Below, piece after piece: positions 1-8,890 of a DNA stretch of 64,000 bases (the stretch's first letter is position 1; each line of letters begins with the position of its first letter). The stretch comes from Pedobacter sp. Leaf176. GTDB lineage: Bacteria > Bacteroidota > Bacteroidia > Sphingobacteriales > Sphingobacteriaceae. Made by a program: the position numbers and the translations under genes. The notes below the pieces were generated by a model. It had not been told where the DNA came from. It ran no database searches and was given only the letters and a program-made list of their open reading frames with translations. The DNA lies in the NCBI RefSeq assembly GCF_001424305.1, contig NZ_LMPD01000001.1, positions 806,001 through 870,000 of the forward strand. Reading direction: 5' to 3'.

Positions 1-539
1 TACAGCGGAACACTCTCAATAATGCCACGGTAAAACTTACTGTCTTTACCTAAAAAGGTATCTAAACCAATGCCTAAATAACCTTCCCCAATTGGTGTTG
101 GATAAGAAAATCCGGAAACAAAAGTTATAAAGCGGGGAACTATCACCTTTGGGTAATAGTATTTAATGTATTTGAATGTTTCCGTTAAGCCTTCTTCCTG
201 CGGTTTTAGATTTGGGTAAATGCTATCTACCTCTTTCATTAAATCGTTATAAGCCGGATCTTTATAAAGCGTGTTGATGATTTCAACATTGCTATATGCA
301 GGCGTTCCAACCATTTTATGAACGTAATCATCGTAAAAGAAACCGTATTTTTCAGAAAGTAAATCATTGGTTAGCTCAATACTTTTTCTCTTACCTGCCA
401 GAAGGTCATTATCAAACCTTTCAATCTTTATATCAACCTTTACATCACTTACATCAGGCCTCTTGTTTTGCCTGCAAGAAATAAATGTAAATGCAAATAG
501 AAAAAATAGATAAATTTGCTTGTGTTTTACGTTATACAT
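1..539 (-). CDS. gldB: GldB-like gliding motility lipoprotein (partial, C-terminus off the window)
   Basis: Reading the reverse strand gives an uninterrupted 179-residue N-terminal part that runs off the left edge. It starts with a basic stretch, a hydrophobic core and the lipobox FISC (Cys about residue 22), so it is a lipoprotein. The body (FDNDLL near residue 42; YYPKVIVPRF and SYPTPIGEGYLGIGLD further on) matches what I know of GldB, a lipoprotein needed with the Bacteroidota gliding and type IX secretion machinery. A second in-frame ATG lies at 542, so the start is 539 or 542. The family call rests on motif recall and on the neighbourhood with a PorT-like gene and nadE, a common arrangement in this phylum. 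Confidence 0.75.
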   Translation of the reverse strand, partial: MYNVKHKQIYLFFLFAFTFISCRQNKRPDVSDVKVDIKIERFDNDLLAGKRKSIELTNDLLSEKYGFFYDDYVHKMVGTPAYSNVEIINTLYKDPAYNDLMKEVDSIYPNLKPQEEGLTETFKYIKYYYPKVIVPRFITFVSGFSYPTPIGEGYLGIGLDTFLGKDSKFYRGIIESVPL

Positions 540-548
540 CATGTATAA

Positions 549-556
549 CAAAGATA
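549..556 (-). promoter_or_regulatory. Bacteroidota -7 box for gldB
   Basis: On the reverse strand the sequence is TATCTTTG, an exact match to the Bacteroidota -7 consensus TAnnTTTG, lying about 10 bases upstream of the gldB start. No clean -33 TTG was assigned. Position relative to the start is inferred to give a very short leader. Confidence 0.5.
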
Positions 557-569
557 TAAAGACATCACT

Positions 570-1244
570 ATGAAAAGAATACCAATAATCTTAATTTTTT
601 CCTTTTTCAGCATCAACATCTGGGCTCAGAATTTTAGCGGCCCGGGCTATGGTTTCAGATTGGGTTTAACGGCAACGCCAACAATTGGCTGGATTAAACC
701 GGAACAGGGTAAAACGGAAGGTGTTGGCTTGGGCTTCTCTTATGGATTGATGGGTGATTTCAATTTCGCTCCCAACTATAGCTTCTCCACTGCGCTCACC
801 ATTACCACAATTAACGGTAAGAGTACAGAGGTAAATGTTATGCCTTACAATTCCATATATGGTTCAGATACGCCTGTTGCATATGATTTAAAATATAAAT
901 TGCAGTACATCGAATTGCCGCTAACCGTCAAACTTAAAACACTAAAAAATGCTGGTAGACGCTGGTATGGACAGTTCGGCTTATCTAATGCATTTAATAT
1001 TAGTGCAAAACAAAATGCAGTCAGAAATGGTTCACAAATAGGTAACAATCAAAACATTTCAGATTGGACAAAATTTTACCGCGCCGGATTGATCATTGGG
1101 GGCGGAGGCGAGTTTGATATTTCAGGTAATACAAGTATCCTGGCGGGGATAACATTCAATAACGGCTTTACCAATATTGTAAAAGATTCTTCCAGGGATA
1201 CAAAAAATCATTATCTGGCCCTCAATTTCGGTTTATTCTTCTAA
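570..1244 (+). CDS. PorT-family outer-membrane beta-barrel protein
   Basis: A 224-residue protein with a signal peptide ending in WAQ (residues 1-19), followed by alternating, aromatic-rich strands and a terminal Phe-Phe, as expected for a small outer-membrane barrel. The pattern (glycine-rich GFRLGL start, paired strands about 12 residues long) fits the PorT/OMP_b-brl_2 family, members of which act in or near type IX secretion in this phylum. It is divergent from gldB and 71 bases upstream of nadE. Whether this is true PorT or a paralogue cannot be settled from sequence alone. Confidence 0.7.
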   Translation: MKRIPIILIFSFFSINIWAQNFSGPGYGFRLGLTATPTIGWIKPEQGKTEGVGLGFSYGLMGDFNFAPNYSFSTALTITTINGKSTEVNVMPYNSIYGSDTPVAYDLKYKLQYIELPLTVKLKTLKNAGRRWYGQFGLSNAFNISAKQNAVRNGSQIGNNQNISDWTKFYRAGLIIGGGGEFDISGNTSILAGITFNNGFTNIVKDSSRDTKNHYLALNFGLFF

Positions 1245-1315
1245 TCTTGCTACTCGATAGTTGCTACTCAATACCCGATACTTAATACCTGATACTAACT
1301 ATTCATACTACAAAA

Positions 1316-2956
1316 ATGAAAATAGCACTAGCGCAACTCAACTATCACATTGGTAATTTTGAAGCCAACACAGAAAAAATAATTAACAGCATTCAGTTGG
1401 CAAAAGCAAAAGGAGCTGACTTGGTTGTTTTTGCAGAACTTGCAATCTGCGGTTATCCACCCCGCGATTTTTTAGAGTTTGATGAGTTTATCTCACTCTG
1501 TGAAAGTGCTGCCCAGGAAATTGCCAAATACTGCAGTGATATAGCGTGCATCGTAGGTCTGCCTGTCAGAAATGATATTTTACAAGGAAAAGACTTGTTC
1601 AATGCGGCTTATTTCATTGAAAGTGGAACGGTTAAAGCGGTTGTTAAAAAGGCTTTGCTGCCTACCTACGACGTATTTGATGAATACCGGTATTTCGAAC
1701 CTGCGACTACTTTTAGTTGCATCGATTTCAGAGGGAAAAAAATTGCTTTAACCATTTGCGAAGATCTTTGGAACATCAACGATAATCCTTTGTATGTTTC
1801 AAACCCGATGGATGAATTGATAAAAGAGCAGCCTGATGTTATGATAAACATTGCGGCGTCACCTTTTTCTTATACACATGATGATGAACGCATAAAAGTG
1901 CTTTCGGATAATGCAAGGAAATACAATTTACCAGTATTTTATGTGAACCAAGTTGGTGCACAAACGGAAATAATTTTCGATGGCGGCAGTCTGGTTTTTG
2001 ATGCTGATGGTGGCATGAAGGCGGAAATGAAATATTTCGAAGAAGATTTACAGCTCTTTGATTTAACGGAAGTAGTAAACGTACGTAATAAATATCCTCA
2101 GCCGGAGCGGCTAAGCGATATTGAACAAATCCATGATGCTTTGATACTCGGTATTCAGGATTATTTCCGGAAATCGGGTTTCAGCAAAGCCGTTTTAGGT
2201 TTATCTGGTGGGATAGATTCGGCAGTGGTATGTGCATTAGCTTGCAGGGCCCTTGGTTCCGAAAACGTTATGGCCGTTTTAATGCCATCGAAATTTTCTT
2301 CAGACCATTCTGTACAGGATGCTCTAGACTTGGCAGATAACCTTGGTTGTATGCATGAAATTATCCCTATTAAAGATGCTACTGAAGCCTTTGATGGCAT
2401 GCTTTCGCCTGCTTTTAAAGGATTACCATTCAACCTGACAGAAGAAAACATTCAAGCCAGGATACGCGGTACAGTTGTGATGGCAATGAGCAATAAGTTT
2501 GGATATATCCTGTTAAATACATCAAATAAAAGTGAATGCGCTGTTGGCTATGGAACTTTGTATGGTGATATGTGCGGTGCAATCGGTGTTATTGGCGATG
2601 TTTACAAAACGCAGGTTTTTCAGCTGGCAAAGTATATTAACAAAGAAAGAGCGGTCATTCCGGTTAATACGATTGTTAAACCACCATCCGCCGAATTAAG
2701 ACCCGATCAAAAAGACTCCGACTCTCTGCCAGACTATGATATCCTGGATAAAATTTTATACGAACATATTGAATTAAAACAAGGAACGACTGCTTTAATC
2801 GCTAAAGGTTTTGATGAAGCATTAGTGAAAAGAATATTAAAAATGGTCAATATTGCTGAATTTAAGCGGTATCAAACACCACCAATTTTGCGGGTTTCGC
2901 CGAAGGCTTTTGGTATGGGAAGACGCATGCCAATTGTTGGTAAATATTTGATTTAG
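1316..2956 (+). CDS. nadE: Glutamine-dependent NAD+ synthetase
   Basis: A full-length 546-residue two-domain enzyme that makes NAD+ from deamido-NAD+, ATP and glutamine in the cytosol. The N-terminal nitrilase-type glutaminase domain (about 1-265) shows the catalytic triad: Glu41 in FAELAICGYPP, Lys112 in KKALLP and Cys148 in LTICEDLW. The C-terminal synthetase domain carries the ATP-binding SGGIDSAV loop starting at Ser297, and the later GDMCGAIGVIGDVYKTQVF and ELRPDQKDSDSLPDYD blocks. The ATG at 1316 gives the usual family length. Position beside gldB is common in Bacteroidota. Confidence 0.97.
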   Translation: MKIALAQLNYHIGNFEANTEKIINSIQLAKAKGADLVVFAELAICGYPPRDFLEFDEFISLCESAAQEIAKYCSDIACIVGLPVRNDILQGKDLFNAAYFIESGTVKAVVKKALLPTYDVFDEYRYFEPATTFSCIDFRGKKIALTICEDLWNINDNPLYVSNPMDELIKEQPDVMINIAASPFSYTHDDERIKVLSDNARKYNLPVFYVNQVGAQTEIIFDGGSLVFDADGGMKAEMKYFEEDLQLFDLTEVVNVRNKYPQPERLSDIEQIHDALILGIQDYFRKSGFSKAVLGLSGGIDSAVVCALACRALGSENVMAVLMPSKFSSDHSVQDALDLADNLGCMHEIIPIKDATEAFDGMLSPAFKGLPFNLTEENIQARIRGTVVMAMSNKFGYILLNTSNKSECAVGYGTLYGDMCGAIGVIGDVYKTQVFQLAKYINKERAVIPVNTIVKPPSAELRPDQKDSDSLPDYDILDKILYEHIELKQGTTALIAKGFDEALVKRILKMVNIAEFKRYQTPPILRVSPKAFGMGRRMPIVGKYLI

Positions 2957-3032
2957 ACCATTAAATGGATTAAAATTATTTATATATACTTAATTTTAAG
3001 TAACTTAGTTGTCAATAAGACTTATCGCTCTC

Positions 3033-3722
3033 ATGATAACAATTTGCAAATCCAAAATAATTGCTGACGTACACAGCTTAATAAGTGGTCACGTAAATAC
3101 TTTCAACCAAATTCCTGGCGTCGTAATTATTCATGAAACCGTAAACTGGACGGTGGTTTATATGAATGAAAGAGGCCTGAAGCAATTAGGCCTATCACTG
3201 GAAGAAGTTTGTTCCATGACAAATACCGACTACTACAGCAGGTATTTTAATGAAAAAGACGCTAAGGATTATGTTCAAAAAATTGCTGCTTTTATGCATA
3301 CCAATAACAGGGAAGATACATTAAGCTATTATCAGCAATTAAAATTTCCGGATGTAGACAACTGGGTATGGCATTTATCCAGTACAAAAATTTTTATGCG
3401 GAATCATTCTGGAGAACCTGTTTTATCACTTACCATTTCTATCCCAATCGACGCCATGCACCACATGGCCGCCAAAGCAGAACGACTTTTAAAAGAAAAT
3501 GATTTTTTAAGGAACAACTATGCCAGTTTTTCTAAGCTTAGCAAAAGGGAAAAAACAATTTTGAGGGAAATCGCTTTGGGGAGAAGTTCAATAGAAATAG
3601 CGGACAAATTATATATAGCAACCACCACCGTAGATACGCATAGAAGAAATATCAGAAATAAACTACATGCGAAATCGCATTTTGAAATTTCCCAGTATGC
3701 AAGGGCTTTTGATTTAATCTGA
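3033..3722 (+). CDS. PAS-like sensor with LuxR-type helix-turn-helix
   Basis: A transcription factor of about 229 residues if it begins at the ATG at 3033; a TTG at 3009 would add eight residues. The N-terminal 130 residues look like a PAS fold (IHETVNWTVVYMNERGLKQLGLSLEEV), followed by a short linker and a C-terminal LuxR/GerE helix-turn-helix: LSKREKTILREIALGRSSIEIADKL, then TVDTHRRNIRNKL. It has no receiver domain, so it probably senses a ligand or metabolite through the PAS part. This single-gene design is frequent in Pedobacter. Target genes are unknown. Confidence 0.8.
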   Translation: MITICKSKIIADVHSLISGHVNTFNQIPGVVIIHETVNWTVVYMNERGLKQLGLSLEEVCSMTNTDYYSRYFNEKDAKDYVQKIAAFMHTNNREDTLSYYQQLKFPDVDNWVWHLSSTKIFMRNHSGEPVLSLTISIPIDAMHHMAAKAERLLKENDFLRNNYASFSKLSKREKTILREIALGRSSIEIADKLYIATTTVDTHRRNIRNKLHAKSHFEISQYARAFDLI

Positions 3723-3785
3723 AAAATTAAGAGGATGTAAATATGAGCCTGTCGAGAAACAACAAGCTCGTATTTACAAACATGA

Positions 3786-4202
3786 TTATGCTAAAGTAGC
3801 ATCAACCGTTATTTTTGTATTCAACAATTTAGAAATAGGACAGTTTTTTTCTGCATCTGCTACTAATTCATCAAATTTTTCTTTTGACAAGCCAGGAACT
3901 GTAGCGGTTAAGGTTAAATGCGATTCAACAATCTCTCCTTTTGAAGGGTCGAGGTTTATCTCACATTTTGTTTCCAATTTTTCGGCAGTGAAACCTGCTT
4001 CATCAATATTAAATGATAATTTCATAGTGAAGCAGCCCGAATGTGCTGCCGCAATTAATTCTTCGGGATTGGTTCCTACACCTTCTGCAAAGCGAGAACC
4101 AAATGAATATTGCGTATTATTTAAAGTTGTACTTTGGGTAGTCAAATTACCTTTTCCTTCTTTGCCGGATCCTTCCCATACGGCTGTTGCATTTCTTTTC
4201 AT
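3786..4202 (-). CDS. osmC: OsmC-type peroxiredoxin
   Basis: A 138-residue OsmC/Ohr-superfamily protein that reduces organic hydroperoxides with a Cys pair. The two catalytic cysteines are Cys57 (HSGCFTMKL) and Cys121 (AEKNCPIS), and Arg37 (FGSRFAEG) is the expected activating arginine. Length and the opening KRNATAVWEGSGKEGKG match the OsmC branch rather than Ohr. Transcribed leftward; the next gene in that direction is the convergent PAS/LuxR gene. The 96-base gap to lspA upstream suggests its own promoter. Confidence 0.93.
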   Translation of the reverse strand: MKRNATAVWEGSGKEGKGNLTTQSTTLNNTQYSFGSRFAEGVGTNPEELIAAAHSGCFTMKLSFNIDEAGFTAEKLETKCEINLDPSKGEIVESHLTLTATVPGLSKEKFDELVADAEKNCPISKLLNTKITVDATLA

Positions 4203-4298
4203 TGGATTATATTTTTTTGATTGTTTTGAATTCTATACAGGTAAATATAATTATATGTTGTTTATAAAAAGCAATTATAATGTTAAGGGTTCGAATAA

Positions 4299-4820
4299 TT
4301 ATTCTGATTCGTGTACTGCTTTTACCGGCTGATTTGTCTTGGCTTTTATAGATTGAATAAGTAAGATTCCAACACCAATCATTATTGAAATATCTGCAAA
4401 ATTGAAGATGCCGGTTTCAAAAAAGTAGAAATTCATATGCATAAAATCAGTTACTGAACCATGAACAATTCTATCATACAGGTTTCCAATTCCACCACCT
4501 ATCAAAAAACATAATGCAATTTGTACACTCGTTTGAAGATTTCGTTTACTGAAAAGGAAGTATATGCCATAACTTAGGAATAAAACAGGTAATCCCGATA
4601 GAATAATTAACCGGAAAATATAAGGCATCTGGTCGCCTAAACTCAGAAAGGCTCCCGTGTTTTCGACCTTTGTTAGTGTAAATCTATCTTTGATGATAGT
4701 GAGGTATTCGTATTCGCTGATTTTATTACGGATTATATGTTTTGAAACCTGGTCGCAGCCAACATTTAAAAGCAACAATAGTGTTAAAAGAATCAGTTTT
4801 GTAGAATGTTTTAGTTTCAT
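4299..4820 (-). CDS. lspA: Lipoprotein signal peptidase (signal peptidase II)
   Basis: A 173-residue inner-membrane aspartic protease that removes the signal peptide of prolipoproteins. It has about four membrane segments, the N-terminal DQVSKHIIR, the motif NTGAFLSLG, and the two catalytic aspartates in GNLYDRIVHG and FNFADISI. Its start is only 5 bases after the end of the upstream DinB gene, which itself follows lnt, so the three genes are probably co-transcribed. Pairing lspA with lnt puts two of the three lipoprotein-processing steps together. Confidence 0.95.
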   Translation of the reverse strand: MKLKHSTKLILLTLLLLLNVGCDQVSKHIIRNKISEYEYLTIIKDRFTLTKVENTGAFLSLGDQMPYIFRLIILSGLPVLFLSYGIYFLFSKRNLQTSVQIALCFLIGGGIGNLYDRIVHGSVTDFMHMNFYFFETGIFNFADISIMIGVGILLIQSIKAKTNQPVKAVHESE

Positions 4821-4825
4821 AATAT

Positions 4826-5287
4826 TTAGTGGATAATATCGGCATCAACAGGTATATAACCCAAATGCCTGCTTAGCGACATCATCTGACCTTTGTGATG
4901 AAACTCGTGCGTAATTACATGTGTAAATAATTTCAAAGGGCTTAAGCTAACTGTCGTTCCATTCCTAATGATTTCCAGGTCTGTTAAATAGTCGCTTTCA
5001 TAGGTGTCCAAAAAATCTCTAACATATCCGTTGATGACATTAAAATACAAAAGACAATCGGCCAAAGTGCTATAGTCATCGAAAGGTTTATAAATAATTT
5101 CCTTTTTCAATGCCCGCTCAGCAATCCACGATGCATAAGTGTCACCAATGTGAACAAGTAAATTTCGAATTGAACCACGGCCAAAAGTGCTGTTTTCAGA
5201 AAGAAAATCTTCTTCTGATATGTTTTCTATGTAATCTAAAATGATTGCTCTGGAAGATAAGACAAGATTGTATTGGTGATGTAGCAT
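4826..5287 (-). CDS. DinB-family protein
   Basis: A 153-residue four-helix-bundle protein. Three histidines in the expected DinB metal-site pattern are visible: His in LLVHIGDTYASW, and HVITHEFHHKGQM near residue 128. The family includes bacillithiol-dependent thiol transferases and proteins of unknown activity, so substrate is not assigned. It lies 4 bases after lnt and 5 bases before lspA, suggesting an operon, although no role in lipoprotein maturation is implied by sequence. Confidence 0.85.
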   Translation of the reverse strand: MLHHQYNLVLSSRAIILDYIENISEEDFLSENSTFGRGSIRNLLVHIGDTYASWIAERALKKEIIYKPFDDYSTLADCLLYFNVINGYVRDFLDTYESDYLTDLEIIRNGTTVSLSPLKLFTHVITHEFHHKGQMMSLSRHLGYIPVDADIIH

Positions 5288-5291
5288 ATAC

Positions 5292-6947
5292 TTACTTTTT
5301 TACCCATTTTCTATAAGGAATAATTAATGCCAGGATAACAGCCACTGCACATAAGAATTTTGCAATCAAATCGCCGCTCTTTACATAGAAAGTTACCTCA
5401 TCATTCAGATTGATGTCCGCTTTAATTGCAGTTCTGGTCCACCATTTTGTGCTTTGCGTAACATCTCCGCGTTGATTTATAAAGCAAGAAATTCCTGTAT
5501 TTGCAGAACGCGCAACATCGCGATGTGTTTCAATTGCCCTTAGTTTTGCATACATTTCATGCTGAGATTTGCCTGAAGTATTGCCCCACCAGCCATCGTT
5601 CGTTATAATCGCAATAAACTGAGCGCCATCTTTAACCTGCTGACCAATCCAATCACCCCACAAGCTTTCGTAGCATACAACAGGTGCAGCACCGATACCA
5701 CTTTGTGCATACAAAACACTTGGTTTATCTTGCCAGCCCCAGCCGCCAACACTGCCTCCAAGTTCAGAAAATACACTACCCATAAAAGAAAATACTTTAG
5801 GGAAAGGCATTTTTTCGACTCCTGGAACAAGTTTGGATTTATGGTAAAATTGGACATTTGCAGAATTTTCAACCTGCATTGCTGAATTAAAATTATCGAT
5901 GAACATTCCATCTTTAGATTTTGCAGATAATGTCCGTTTATCAGCATACCATTTAATCGATTCTATCCCTGTAATTAATGTTCCGTTTTTATATTTGCTT
6001 AGAAAACCCTGTAATGTTATAAAATCAGGATTGCTGCGGATTCTATCTTCGTCAGCGTAATTGGGAATTGCAGTTTCCGGCCAGATAAAATATTCTGTAT
6101 TTTTTTGTCCGATGGAATCTGATAAGTGACTTAAAATTTTTATTTGCTCTGCAGCAGGAATGATTTCAAGCTTTTGATAGGGGTCGATATTTGGCTGAAC
6201 TACTACAACATTGCTGGGTGTGCCCTTTTGTTCAGCATTAAAATATTTTGTTAGAGATATGCCAACTGGAATGATAACAAGCACAGCCCATATTCCTGCA
6301 GACCTGAATTTCAGATATCCTGTTTGAAAATTAAATTTTTTATAAGCTTCAAATGCCAGAATATTGCTGACTAAAATCCAAAGTGAGCCTCCATATACAC
6401 CGGTGTAATCATACCATTGTGCTAACTGGTGCATTCCAGCCAGCCCGTTTCCTAAAGTCATCCAGGGAAAAGCTAAATCCCAGGTTTGCTGCAAATATTC
6501 TAAAGCAATGTAAAATGATACCAGACCTAAATAAGCGATTCTCTTACTCGTATATTTTCCCAGGCGGTAAAATAGCCAAAAAGCAAATGTCATTAATAAC
6601 GCACCTAAACCGTACGGAATCAGAGAAACAAAAAAAGATATTACTAGACCTGTAAATCCAGTGTTGTAAGCACTTATCGCATTGTAAATCCAGTAGGTTG
6701 ATGCGGTATTCCAGATTAGAAATGTTAAACCCGCCGTTAGGAATATCCTTTTACCTGTCTTTTTTATTCCGCTGTTTGAAATGCTTTCCAGAGCGATAAA
6801 CAAAGGAACCAACGCGATCAACAACAAAGGCGTTGTAAATGGCATTGGCGGCCAGGCAAGCCAAAGAAGAAATGCGCTTATTAAAGCGAGTAAGTAGGTT
6901 TGTTTTTTGCTCATTAGAAAACTTTCTTTTGGAACATTGGTCGTCAT
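5292..6947 (-). CDS. lnt: Apolipoprotein N-acyltransferase
   Basis: A 551-residue integral inner-membrane enzyme that N-acylates the lipid-modified cysteine of lipoproteins. About six N-terminal membrane segments precede a periplasmic nitrilase-fold domain with the triad Glu in FIWPETAIP, Lys in YHKSKLVPGVEKMPF and Cys in APVVCYESLWGDW. A final membrane helix and a basic tail (YRKWVKK) follow. Met12 (MSKKQTYLL) is an equally good start and would give 540 residues. It heads the lnt-dinB-lspA group and overlaps by 4 bases the end of the broken GIY-YIG reading frame upstream. Confidence 0.95.
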   Translation of the reverse strand: MTTNVPKESFLMSKKQTYLLALISAFLLWLAWPPMPFTTPLLLIALVPLFIALESISNSGIKKTGKRIFLTAGLTFLIWNTASTYWIYNAISAYNTGFTGLVISFFVSLIPYGLGALLMTFAFWLFYRLGKYTSKRIAYLGLVSFYIALEYLQQTWDLAFPWMTLGNGLAGMHQLAQWYDYTGVYGGSLWILVSNILAFEAYKKFNFQTGYLKFRSAGIWAVLVIIPVGISLTKYFNAEQKGTPSNVVVVQPNIDPYQKLEIIPAAEQIKILSHLSDSIGQKNTEYFIWPETAIPNYADEDRIRSNPDFITLQGFLSKYKNGTLITGIESIKWYADKRTLSAKSKDGMFIDNFNSAMQVENSANVQFYHKSKLVPGVEKMPFPKVFSFMGSVFSELGGSVGGWGWQDKPSVLYAQSGIGAAPVVCYESLWGDWIGQQVKDGAQFIAIITNDGWWGNTSGKSQHEMYAKLRAIETHRDVARSANTGISCFINQRGDVTQSTKWWTRTAIKADINLNDEVTFYVKSGDLIAKFLCAVAVILALIIPYRKWVKK

Positions 6948-6986
6948 GCTGAATTTATTTCTATATTAATTGCTGTCTTTACACGT

Positions 6987-7284
6987 TTATGATTCGTCCA
7001 AAGCAGAAAATAAATCATCCCAATTAGGATTATTTCATTTATCAGGTTAATTTTCCAATTTCTTTTCCAGTTTTTGAATTGTTTTTCTTTTATAATTACT
7101 TCTTCGATAGAACTAAATTGTTCGAAAAAAACTAACAGGTTACAATTGTATTTGGCAAAAAAAGAATTTGGATAATATTTTTGCTTAGGCTCTCTTATTC
7201 TAAAATATAATTCTGAAGTTACGCCAATATAAAGCACCGTGTGTTTAAAATTTCTTAAATATAAACACAGCCACCTATTTCCAT
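6987..7284 (-). pseudogene. GIY-YIG nuclease family gene with two single-base deletions
   Basis: The reverse strand encodes a small URI-type GIY-YIG protein split over three frames. From the ATG at 7284 it reads MEIGGCVYI and then hits a stop; one extra base in the AAA run at about 7257-7259 restores LRNFKHTVLYIGVTSEL. Near 7029-7034 one more base would restore NEINPNWDDLFSALDES and a stop at 6987-6989, the usual family C-terminus. As it stands only a 97-residue frame (GTG at 7237) is open, with an unrelated tail. The usual His after RxxxE is Pro (RIREPKQK). Both losses are in short A/T runs, so decay or an assembly error is possible. Confidence 0.85.
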
Positions 7285-7374
7285 GTAACTTAAAATTATC
7301 AATTAAGACGCTGAAACAAATTTACCGCGTAGCTTTCCGCTGCGCTACAAGTCAGGGTGACGATTACTAGAATG

Positions 7375-8025
7375 TTAAAAACTATCTAAAATAGCGGCTT
7401 TTTTAGCTTCGTACTCTTCCTGCGTAATCAAATGCTTATCATACAAAGTTTTTAATTTACGCAACTTCAAAGTTGTTTCATCTTCCGGCTCTTCTACCAC
7501 CTCCGCAATTTGAATAGGTTCAGGTTCTGATATAGAAACTTGCGCAGGAGCAAAATCGACAAAAGATTGAGGTGCAGGACTAATTGTTGATGCCATAGCA
7601 CGGTTTTCCTCCAGTTTTTGCTGATGCAGTAATTCTTTATATGCCTCTAACTGTTGGTTTGCTGCCTGATGTAATTTCCTTGCTTGCACTTTAGGAATAA
7701 ACTCAGTTACAATATTTTCCCCATGCTGCGGAACACAGATAAACTTTGAGCCAAAAAACTCTTCTTTAAAAGAAACTTCTTTAACGCTTTTCCACGAAAT
7801 ATCTTTAAAATTCATCGTTAAACCCAGGTTGCCGGGTTCACAGTAAAAAATGCGTTTATTCGTGATCGCAATACTATCGGGTAATAAGTTTACCGCTGGT
7901 TTTTTTTGAACACCCAGATATAAAATTTCCTCGCCTGACGTTAAAAGGTCGTTTAATTTTCCAATAACTTTTTCAACCGCTTTAGGGTCCTGCTCGTCAC
8001 TTAAAAATCTATCTATGCTAATCAT
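7375..8025 (-). CDS. PH-like domain protein with C-terminal SHOCT motif
   Basis: A 216-residue cytosolic protein. Residues about 30-115 look like a bacterial PH-like fold (GEEILYLGVQKKP, ITNKRIFYCEPG, FKDISWKSVKEVSF). A glutamine and glutamate-rich linker follows, and the last 32 residues (LRKLKTLYDKHLITQEEYEAKKAAIL) are a SHOCT short C-terminal motif, often found on proteins that oligomerise. Function is not known. It is transcribed leftward from just after rsmI and the spacing of 36 bases suggests co-transcription. Confidence 0.75.
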   Translation of the reverse strand: MISIDRFLSDEQDPKAVEKVIGKLNDLLTSGEEILYLGVQKKPAVNLLPDSIAITNKRIFYCEPGNLGLTMNFKDISWKSVKEVSFKEEFFGSKFICVPQHGENIVTEFIPKVQARKLHQAANQQLEAYKELLHQQKLEENRAMASTISPAPQSFVDFAPAQVSISEPEPIQIAEVVEEPEDETTLKLRKLKTLYDKHLITQEEYEAKKAAILDSF

Positions 8026-8061
8026 AATGTTATTAAATTGGTCGTTGTTAGTTTATTGGTT

Positions 8062-8799
8062 TTAATCTTCAGGGCTTTTATATTTTTCTTTGTTCATTAC
8101 TCTTTTATCCTTGCTCGGCTCTTTCCCTGCAATGCAAATTACAAATTCTCCTTTTAAAGTATTGTTCTCAAAGTGTGATTTTATTTCTACCAAAGTTCCG
8201 CGGACAGTCTCCTCAAACATCTTGGTTAATTCACGACTTACTGATGCCTGTCTGTCGGCGCCTAAATATTGAGAAAACTCATCTAAAGTTTTTAATAAAC
8301 GGTGTGGACTCTCATAAAGTATAATGGTACGGTCTTCTTCGGCGAGCTTTTTAAACTTTGTTTGCCTGCCTTTTTTAACCGGTAGAAACCCTTCGAAGCA
8401 AAAAGCATCGGCGGGTAAGCCTGAATTTACCAAAGCCGGAACAAATGCTGTTGCACCCGGTAAACATTCTACAGCAATATCATTTTTTATCGCTTCGCGA
8501 ACCAGAAAAAATCCGGGGTCGGAAATCGCCGGTGTTCCTGCATCGGAAATTAAAGCAATTTTTTGTCCTTCATTTAAAAACTTAACGATTTCGGATGTTG
8601 CCTTATGTTCGTTGTGCTGGTGATGAGAGAAAACCTTTTTATCAATACCGAAATGTTTTAGCATTGGGGCGCTTGTGCGGGTATCTTCAGCCAGAATTAA
8701 ATCGCATTCTTTCAAAATCCGGATGGCCCTAAAAGTCATATCTTCCAGATTGCCTATTGGTGTGGGTACGAGAAATAGTTTGCCGTCCATTAGCATCAA
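8062..8799 (-). CDS. rsmI: 16S rRNA (cytidine1402-2'-O)-methyltransferase
   Basis: A 245-residue tetrapyrrole-methylase-fold enzyme. Visible are LFLVPTPIGNLEDMTFRAI near the N-terminus, LAEDTRTS, the SDAGTPAISDPGF loop and LPGATAFVPAL, all hallmarks of RsmI, which methylates the ribose of C1402 in the decoding centre. It runs divergently from serS with a 91-base shared upstream region that also contains an AGTATC-type micro-repeat. Met2 is an alternative start. Confidence 0.95.
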   Translation of the reverse strand: MMLMDGKLFLVPTPIGNLEDMTFRAIRILKECDLILAEDTRTSAPMLKHFGIDKKVFSHHQHNEHKATSEIVKFLNEGQKIALISDAGTPAISDPGFFLVREAIKNDIAVECLPGATAFVPALVNSGLPADAFCFEGFLPVKKGRQTKFKKLAEEDRTIILYESPHRLLKTLDEFSQYLGADRQASVSRELTKMFEETVRGTLVEIKSHFENNTLKGEFVICIAGKEPSKDKRVMNKEKYKSPED

Positions 8800-8867
8800 G
8801 TATTAAGTATCAGGTATCGAGATATTGCATGATTGAAAACTGCAAACTAAAAACTGAAAACTCTTTC

Positions 8868-8875
8868 TATCTTTG
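8868..8875 (+). promoter_or_regulatory. Bacteroidota -7 box for serS
   Basis: TATCTTTG matches TAnnTTTG exactly, 15 bases upstream of the serS ATG. No convincing -33 TTG at the usual 19-21 base spacing was seen. Confidence 0.5.
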
Positions 8876-8890
8876 TGAAAAAATTAAATA

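Noticed and set aside
3009..3032. TTG start adding eight residues to the PAS/LuxR regulator
   Set aside because: An in-frame ATG at 3033 is available and nothing upstream supports the longer form.
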